DNA of 64,000 nt from positions 2,301,001 through 2,365,000 of the forward strand of contig NC_092575.1 of NCBI RefSeq assembly GCF_037975245.1, written 5' to 3'. This document shows positions 60,701 through 64,000 of the stretch, in pieces (the first letter of the stretch is position 1; each line of letters opens with the position of its first letter). The notes under the pieces are model-generated. The model searched no databases, was not told the DNA's origin, and saw nothing but the letters and a program-made list of their open reading frames with translations. Source of the stretch: Apostichopus japonicus. Lineage: Eukaryota; Echinodermata; Holothuroidea; Aspidochirotida; Stichopodidae. The translations under genes and the position numbers were made by a program.

Positions 60701-62064
60701 CTCTCTCCTCTCGATACTGAAAACCCCCTTCCCCTCAATTCCCTCCATAGTCGAAGAAAAATAATTTTATTCGGTAAAATTTAGCGCACGTTAGTACAAA
60801 TACAGATAAAATATAATTCATATACACTTACATTTGCTCGATCCCCTTCTTCCCATTGCTCCGACGACCCTTAATGATCACAGTGGATTGACATGTACAA
60901 ATGGTACTAATTTAGAATCCGTACCATTCCTAACCCCTAACCCTACTTCCTAACCATAATTCCTAACCCCTAACCCTACTTCCTAACCATAATTCCTAGC
61001 CCCTAGAAAGCTTTCCCATTCATATGGTACAGATTCTAAAGTTAGGCCGTACAAATTACCACTGACTACTTATTTGAAGGAATAATTCAAAATCACGCTG
61101 CCCTTAACTCACCTTCTGACAATGAGCTACTAATGCCAGGGGATTGCAGTCCACTGTCTCCATCCTACCGAGAGGATGCAACAGAGTCTGGAGTAACAAG
61201 CCATAGAAATCTGTAAACTCCTCCTGGAGGGCAAAGAGAAATGTGGAGGAGAGAAAAATACCACAGGGGTGAGAAACTCTGAAGTAACGACCAAATTAGA
61301 ATATAATCGAACCACGTCATTGCTCCCTGAGCTAGACTAAAGGTACGATACTTTATTAAATCCCAGTGATCCACACTCGAAACCGAGCGATATATGCGAA
61401 AACCGATTCGGCATTGCTTAACCGTATGTAGCAAGGGTATGTATGCCAGGTAAATTGCTTGTACCCATGTGATAGGAGGTATAGAGTATCTGGCAATGCA
61501 TGAAACTATTGTGGTATGGGTAACATGGATGCTTGTACCTTTGTGACACCTTTGAGTCGAAAGCAGTGTCGAGACAAAGGCTAGATCCACGTGCGAGCAA
61601 GGTTTTGACGTGAAAGTCTTGCTAGAAACAGGCTTAAAAGATGAATATCAATAATGAACGATCAATGAAAGAACAAAAGAATACATCAGAATATAAAGAG
61701 TAAAAGAAAGTTTGGATCAACTTTTTTTCACATTGCGTCGTTTTGTTACCATCTGCAATGTAAAGTTGGGAAACCCTACCATAGTTTCTAATCCTTTCCC
61801 CCAGTAATGGCCCCGTCGGTCATCCGACATACAGGTATAAACAGGTTCTTCAAAGCCCACGCCCAAATCAACTTCGTCCTCGACGAAAAGATGGTGCGAG
61901 GAATGAACGATGGGTGCGGAACCGCGTTTCTTTCGGAAGGCCTTGTTACGGAGATCTCCTCTCTCGGGTAACGTTCTCCTATTTAATATGGGGCTTCTGT
62001 GTCCCCCGATCACATGATGGTGATGATGATGATGCGATAATGTTTTACTGTTTGAATTCATCAT
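36357..62064 (-). CDS. BAIAP3: BAIAP3/UNC13D (Munc13-4)-like C2-MUN-C2 priming protein, complete 25-exon CDS
   Basis: Predicted tether/priming factor for Ca2+-regulated exocytosis of granules and endosome-derived vesicles, working with SNAREs at the target membrane. Exons on the minus strand, 5' to 3': 61750-62064, 61113-61223, 58671-58730, 58230-58296, 58010-58126, 57460-57640, 57070-57192, 56447-56636, 55588-55677, 51251-51354, 50066-50447, 48839-48963, 48003-48165, 47438-47541, 46732-46941, 45766-45955, 45236-45310, 43952-44059, 43407-43691, 42802-42975, 42091-42343, 41402-41440, 41006-41129, 36964-37177, 36357-36503. The sum is 3,951 nt, 1,316 residues plus TGA; all phases agree. Order: His-rich N-tail; helical segment; C2A (about 163-388); MUN region (about 420-1110); C2B (about 1119-1265); basic C-tail. 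Both C2 domains keep the loop aspartates expected for Ca2+ binding. The length is close to human BAIAP3 and UNC13D. I cannot decide between these paralogues; invertebrates may have a pro-orthologue of both. Confidence 0.93.
36964..37177 (-). CDS. BAIAP3: BAIAP3-like exon 24, with 5' end inside the 117-bp tandem array
   Basis: The chosen acceptor is ccattccccctctccag|TAC at 37177/37178. It gives FNETFTF-TNIPPEVIS-LDGMTVILSIYD, the expected spacing for a C2 domain. A second in-frame AG 27 nt downstream (taattag, exon start 37150) lacks a pyrimidine tract and would delete nine residues. The first 23 nt of the exon are repeated in every copy of the intronic array. The donor is TTCAAG|GTATTA. Confidence 0.88.
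36964..42343 (-). CDS. BAIAP3: BAIAP3-like exons 21-24: end of MUN and C2B domain
   Basis: Exon 21 (42091-42343) starts SLNCLEGYFH, the end of MUN, and then opens C2B with INVKIACKEQPDGDTTIVVK. The 39-nt exon 22 supplies VCNASDLPGMDRSG. Exon 23 (41006-41129) supplies LSDPFVTVEV to DPEFNETFT. Exon 24 (36964-37177) supplies TNIPPEVISLDG and loop 3 YDHDILWKDDFIGE. Putative Ca2+ ligands are D1153, D1159, D1218, D1220 and D1225/D1226. The domain is complete only if both the microexon and the upstream exon 24 acceptor are used. Confidence 0.92.
37155..40338 (-). repeat. 117-bp minisatellite made of copies of the exon 24 3' splice site
   Basis: About 28 head-to-tail copies, mean spacing 117 bp, counted by the motif ggtggtatatttgtactgga, which first occurs at about 37,162 and last at about 40,322. 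On the minus (sense) strand each unit runs: TTCTAAC (branch-point-like), a 40-nt A/T/C stretch ending CTCTCCAG, then TACAAATATACCACCTGAAG as in exon 24, then divergence to ACATATTGAC. The copy nearest the exon is the genuine splice acceptor. Two or three decayed copies continue to about 40,730. Two versions of the pyrimidine tract alternate (TTTTTTCATTCCCC and CTTACCCCCATTTCC). Confidence 0.95.
41402..41440 (-). CDS. BAIAP3: 39-nt microexon (exon 22) of the BAIAP3-like gene
   Basis: The acceptor has a long pyrimidine-rich tract (ttcttctttgttaatttcag) and the donor is TCAG|GTGAGA. The 13-codon insert, phase 1 on both sides, reads V-CNASDLPGMDRS-G across the junctions. It supplies the second beta strand and first Ca2+ loop of C2B (DLPGMDRSGLSDPF). 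Without it exon 21 would still join exon 23 in frame, but loop 1 would be lost. Confidence 0.9.
42802..51354 (-). CDS. BAIAP3: BAIAP3-like exons 10-20: MUN region
   Basis: Eleven helix-rich exons between the C2 domains. Recognisable family segments include GPWDGKLS, YHKWFQEPLIYWL, SHSAVDVESCFSK, LCITLNNIEHVRVYL (the classic MUN motif) and LFPRLTLALWEGLI. Exon 11 (50066-50447) is the longest. It carries a Ser/Asp/Glu-rich low-complexity segment (around SENGEDKSAADTAVQ) that probably forms a disordered loop, followed by the start of MHD1. The region is known in this family to bind SNAREs and act in priming. Exon 9 (55588-55677) links C2A to it. Confidence 0.92.
42976..43406 (-). other. Intron 19 with a 60-70-bp minisatellite
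   Basis: Between 43,033 and about 43,315 there are four and a half copies of a unit reading AATATAGACTGGCATCCTTA, then GAATAGAACA, AAGTAGAATGGCACCTTAGC and AAAAGAGCAGG. Copies vary by small insertions, for example GCAAGCAAGG in the third. The array fills most of the intron, leaving normal splice sites at both ends. Confidence 0.88.
44060..45235 (-). other. Intron 17, containing the SINE
   Basis: Apart from the SINE at 44650-44874 I see only AT-rich unique sequence. Confidence 0.75.
44650..44874 (-). repeat. tRNA-derived SINE copy in intron 17
   Basis: The head at 44809-44874 (minus strand) reads GGAGTGTTAGCTCAGTGGTT and ends AGTTCGAGTCACTCC. It carries an A-box (TTAGCTCAGTGG), a B-box (GAGTTCGAGTC) and a six-pair acceptor stem GGAGTG/CACTCC. 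The anticodon and D stems do not fold cleanly and the length is only 66 nt, so it is not a working tRNA gene. A non-tRNA body follows to about 44,650. The exact 3' end is not clear. Confidence 0.7.
46210..46620. repeat. Duplicated 110-bp segment in intron 15
   Basis: 46,210-46,322 and 46,502-46,620 share CTGCCACAAA, ACCCACATCTAAAACAAGAC and GTGGATAATAAA, preceded by a C-rich stretch and followed by TTGGATT. The two copies lie about 290 bp apart in direct orientation. Confidence 0.85.
48964..50065 (-). other. Intron 11 with a pair of 20-bp hairpins
   Basis: TAAGTTATCAGAATAACTTA occurs at 49469-49488 and again at 49511-49530. Each is a near-perfect palindrome, in a local 42-bp tandem duplication. 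The rest is unique AT-rich sequence with a poly-A/T tract near 49,820. Confidence 0.75.
51521..51593 (-). repeat. tRNA-like SINE head in intron 9
   Basis: 73 nt on the minus strand: AGCGCCCATAGCCTAGTCAT (A-box TAGCCTAGTCATTAGGG), a CCGC/GCGG anticodon-like stem, and GGGTTCGAATCCC (perfect B-box and T-arm). The acceptor stem pairs at only five of seven positions, so this is a pseudo-tRNA or SINE head, not a functional gene. Confidence 0.7.
51601..51794. repeat. Inverted repeat around a (TA)n tract
   Basis: The left arm starts TGTCCAGAGGTTCGAAACTG and continues GTAAGGAAGGTCATAATTCC; the right arm at 51749-51794 is its reverse complement with few differences. The roughly 105-bp centre contains (TA) repeats at 51,692-51,722 and a second partial right arm at 51,722. 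It lies immediately beside the tRNA-like sequence and can form a long hairpin. Confidence 0.88.
51795..51945. repeat. Dispersed repeat ending in (GTTA)n, copy 1
   Basis: Begins AATTCCTGACAAAGGTTCTA, continues ACCTTGTCAATCG and ends in about 25 GTTA/GTCA units. The same sequence, about 95% identical, recurs 2.4 kb to the right at 54174-54298. A unique body with a simple-repeat tail is typical of a retroposed SINE-like 3' end. Confidence 0.85.
54174..54298. repeat. Dispersed repeat ending in (GTTA)n, copy 2
   Basis: Second copy of the element at 51795. The body (AATTCCTGACAAAGGTTCTA and following) is conserved and the tail is a GTTA/GTCA run. The inverted-repeat arm that precedes copy 1 is absent here, so the unit boundary is at about AAATTCCTGAC. 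Confidence 0.85.
55678..56446 (-). other. Intron 8 with (TA)n and a tRNA T-arm-like sequence
   Basis: Contains (TA)n at about 56,182-56,235. At 56,077-56,098 it has CACTGGGTCGAATCCCAGTG, a T-arm-like hairpin with a B-box lacking one match. No clear A-box was found upstream, so this is at most a decayed SINE head on the plus strand. Confidence 0.55.
56447..58296 (-). CDS. BAIAP3: BAIAP3-like exons 4-8: C2A domain with long internal insert
   Basis: Exons 58230-58296, 58010-58126, 57460-57640, 57070-57192 and 56447-56636. The first strand is SSYLLKVTVVEAKDI; loop 1 carries D182 (KSMDANG) and D188 (LSDPY); loop 3 has WDFD (D300, D302) and a later GDDFIG (D339/D340). This full aspartate set suggests Ca2+-dependent lipid binding. 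Between SDPYC and HPVWNEEF lies a Ser/Pro/Lys-rich insert of about 70 residues, longer than in a standard C2. The segment ends with the signature GQLVIPLADIP...WYRL and QCRLKMQY. Exon 6 ends at a probable GC donor (see finding). Confidence 0.92.
57193..57459 (-). other. Intron 6 of the BAIAP3-like gene, probable GC-AG intron
   Basis: Exon 6 ends CAC AT and is followed by GCAAGT, a good GC-type donor. The acceptor is cacatctag|GGAGGTG. This gives WNEEFHMEVLAIEG, the usual 'W.E.F.FEV' pattern of C2 domains. The only GT alternative (CAA|GTATTT) needs the poor acceptor ctagggag and gives FHMQVLAI. The intron also holds a short poly-G run near 57,260. Confidence 0.7.
59820..60178. mobile_element. 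hAT-type MITE with 7/8 TSD
   Basis: 359 bp with perfect 12-bp inverted ends CAGTGGCGGAGC. The flanks TTGTGGGG (59812-59819) and TTGTGAGG (60179-60186) form an 8-bp target duplication with one mismatch. Internal TGGTCAGGGGGGTC and matching C-rich right-side sequence allow further foldback. No transposase. Confidence 0.88.
60881..61064. mobile_element. Small foldback element with CAGTGG ends
   Basis: 184 bp with long imperfect inverted arms. Left: CAGTGGATTG to TTTAGAATCCGTACCAT. Right: the reverse complement of CAGTGGTAATTTGTACGG to TTTAGAATCTGTACCAT. The centre is two tandem copies of a 37-bp CCTAACCCCTAACCCTACTT-type unit. No target duplication is visible, so its class is uncertain. Confidence 0.7.
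61113..61223 (-). CDS. BAIAP3: BAIAP3-like exon 2: conserved pre-C2A helical segment
   Basis: 37 codons beginning EEFTDFYGLLLQTLLHPLGR, followed by exon 3 (58671-58730) with VFGVDNAEHGKLVKKELTKI. Together they correspond to the conserved segment before C2A in BAIAP3 and UNC13D (pattern: LY..LYT.L...G ... Y.Q..FGV...EH). The acceptor ctttgccctccag and donor GTGAGT are strong. Phase 0 on both sides. Confidence 0.88.
61750..62064 (-). CDS. BAIAP3: BAIAP3-like exon 1: N-terminal tail with His run
   Basis: 105 codons starting MMNSNSKTLS followed by seven consecutive histidines, then a basic stretch (NKAFRKKRG) and an acidic patch (VEDEVDLGVGFEE). An in-frame TAA lies a few codons above the first ATG, so 62064 is the likely start if the exon is continuous there. 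The donor is CAGATG|GTAACA, phase 0, matching exon 2. The tail is not conserved with vertebrate proteins and is assigned from frame, phase and position only. Alternative first exons further right are possible. Confidence 0.72.
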
Positions 62065-63740
62065 TCTGCCGCCTTGAAATTTCAAGTCGATCGATTATAA
62101 TAATTAAAAGAATTTCAAAGTCAGTTTTTACACCAAAGAGTGACAATAAATCAAACACATTTAAAGGACAGCAAATCAGAACTCAGCTTGCATCCATTTC
62201 CTAACTTTGAGACATAAATTCTGGAAGCTGAAATTAAGTTCTAAAATATCCAGCTGGATTTCAGTTCAAGTTACATCAGGCAAAATTCCACAATTGTCAC
62301 ATCTGCAACCTGTTGCTTATAAAACCGTTGTCAAACAGCTCATTAATATATTCTGGGCTTAATTTTATAGCTTAATTCATGCAACTTTTAGCAAACCTTC
62401 ACAGCATATGCCAATTTCGAATGAAATTGTTTCCAACTTGCAAACAACTTTGCAGGAAATGTAGGCTAGATATTAATTAGCCAGGAACGGAAAAAGGAAG
62501 CTCTAATTTTGATTGCTGATGAAACCCTGCAAATACACTTTAGCAACCCTGAAAATTTCTTCCAAGAGCTTTTCTGACAGGTTTTAGAACTGGTTCGAAG
62601 AGAGAGGTACGAAGTCTTAGTCAAAATTGTGATATGAAATGAGCGGAAAGTAAACTTTTTTTTCTCAAGGTTGCCATTTGAAAAGTTTGAAAAGGTTCTC
62701 TATCGACTGATGATGGTGTCACTTTGCAGTCATTCCAGAAAAACTGGCAATAGTAAAAGATGATGAATGTTCGAATCGCGCTCCTTAAAATCCAGATCCA
62801 ATTCTTATATGATAATATCGTCGAGCAAATAAGGCACTTGAAACCCTTCCAAGTCAAAACAGTTGGAAATTATTCGTCCCAGATGCGAAACTGAACATGC
62901 TGTTACCTACTCCTACATAAAATGAAAGTTCTCTGCATACACAAGTCTGTTTATGTAAACACTATGATGTCGTTTTTTGATGTACAAGGAGTATAAGCTT
63001 GCGAATAAGTAATTCCAAGTTCAGTAGATGCCTGCTAAATCACAGATATTGGTGTTTCATATACAGTAGTACTCTCTCCTTAACACAGCTAGTACACATT
63101 TCCTTGGTCTACCCCTTCCAAATATGAAGTGTTTCGCTGACACCAGGAGATTCAATAATGGTATTATTTAACAATTAGCATTCTCACAGCCACTCCACCT
63201 GCCCCGATTCGGCCAATAACAGTTGTTGGAACAGTCCAAAGGACTCAACGTCCCCCCAGTGGGTATTAGAGGAAATTTTATTGCAGGTAAGATAAACACT
63301 TCATTTAACACTATTAAATGAGCCATTTGAATTCTCCAACAAGGATAAAGTCCATGGACACAAAGGGTGGTTGAAATACAAGTCCAATCTCGACCAGTGG
63401 TAGGTACCAGCACATAAAAATTTACCTCTTCCCCCTAATCCTGAGCTGTCCTTTCTGAAGAAGAGGTACTTAAGTCATGGGGATGAAACAGCCAGCAACT
63501 TTAACATAAACATATAAAGCAAGCATTGTGACCAGAGACAAAGAAAATGATGAGGTCATAGATGGAAAGTGATGGGTGTTTTAAGGGGTTGGTTGACAAA
63601 TTGTTTTAGTCAGACCAGAGTTTCACACATTAGATGAAAAGTAATGTGTTAGGTGAAGGTGGATATTTGACACGGTTGAATATGTCACAGCTAACAAGGG
63701 CATTTTACCCTATCAAACTATAACTATATTGCAATTCTGC
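62065..63740. other. Sequence upstream of the BAIAP3-like first coding exon
   Basis: Probably 5' UTR, promoter or a first intron. No conserved exon or TATA element recognised. Confidence 0.5.
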
Positions 63741-64000
63741 TGTGTCAGGACAGTATCGTCCATAATATTATCAGCAAGGACTCTGGACTGGACAGACTCA
63801 TTGCAAGTCTGCTGTGCCAGGACAGTATCGTCCATAATATTATCAGCAAGGCCTCTGGACTGGACAGACTCATTGCAAGTCTGCTGCGCCAGGACAGTAT
63901 CGTCCATAATATTATCAGCAAGGGCTCTGGACTGGACAGACTCATTGCAAGTCTGCTGTGCCAGGACAGTATCGTCCATAATATTATCAGCAAAGGCCTC
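63741..64000. repeat. 72-bp tandem repeat running off the right edge
   Basis: Almost four copies with spacing exactly 72 bp (GGACAGTATCGTCCATAATA at 63748, 63820, 63892 and 63964). Copies are more than 90% identical. Because 72 is a multiple of three, several frames stay open; the minus-strand frame reads DDTVLAQQTCNESVQSR...LADNIM per unit. There is no independent evidence of coding. Confidence 0.9.

Larger units (their letters stand above)
58731..61112 (-). other. Intron 2 of the BAIAP3-like gene, 2.4 kb
   Basis: Holds a hAT-type MITE (59820-60178) and a foldback element (60881-61064). The rest contains poly-G at 58,898, C-rich stretches at 59,140 and 60,650-60,735, and no recognisable exon. 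Confidence 0.8.

Overview
This is eukaryotic nuclear DNA from an animal. It is AT-rich, with short exons separated by long introns bounded by ordinary GT...AG sites, and the non-coding sequence is crowded with microsatellites, poly-C/poly-G runs, minisatellites, tRNA-derived repeats and short inverted-repeat transposons. Two deeply conserved animal genes can be assembled. The general look (many poly-C tracts, small hAT-like elements, invertebrate-type gene structure) would fit a marine deuterostome invertebrate such as an echinoderm, but that is inference, not proof. There are no rRNA genes, CRISPR arrays or bacterial operons, and nearly all short open frames are chance.

Left part (1-22,636, minus strand): the 5' end of a Nemo-like kinase gene (NLK). 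Three coding exons are visible (22461-22636, 13413-13542, 4339-4394) and join in frame. They encode a short N-terminal tail, the glycine-rich ATP loop, the VALKK catalytic lysine and the start of the kinase N-lobe. The rest of the kinase lies beyond the left edge. The introns (about 8.9 kb, 9.0 kb and more than 4.3 kb) hold a 42-bp minisatellite, a C-rich array and a 0.6-kb ATTGT-type repeat.

Middle (22,637-36,356): about 13.7 kb between the NLK start and the stop of the next gene. I found no convincing exon there. It holds a 64-bp tandem array and two small hAT-type elements with perfect 8-bp target-site duplications.

Right part (36,357-62,064, minus strand): a complete-looking 25-exon coding sequence (3,951 nt, 1,316 residues) for a BAIAP3/UNC13D (Munc13-4)-type priming factor with C2A, a MUN region and C2B. 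All 25 exons join with matching phase. They include a 39-nt microexon that completes C2B and one intron best explained by a GC-AG pair. The gene acts in Ca2+-dependent vesicle or granule exocytosis; NLK is a nuclear/cytoplasmic MAPK-like kinase. Apart from adjacency and shared strand I see no functional link between them.

The most unusual feature is intron 23 of the BAIAP3-like gene. It is filled by about 28 tandem copies of a 117-bp unit that is a copy of the intron's own 3' end: a branch-point-like TTCTAAC, a pyrimidine tract, the AG acceptor and the first 23 nt of exon 24. The true acceptor is the last member of an array of about 27 near-identical decoy acceptors, each followed by an in-frame stop within 30 nt.
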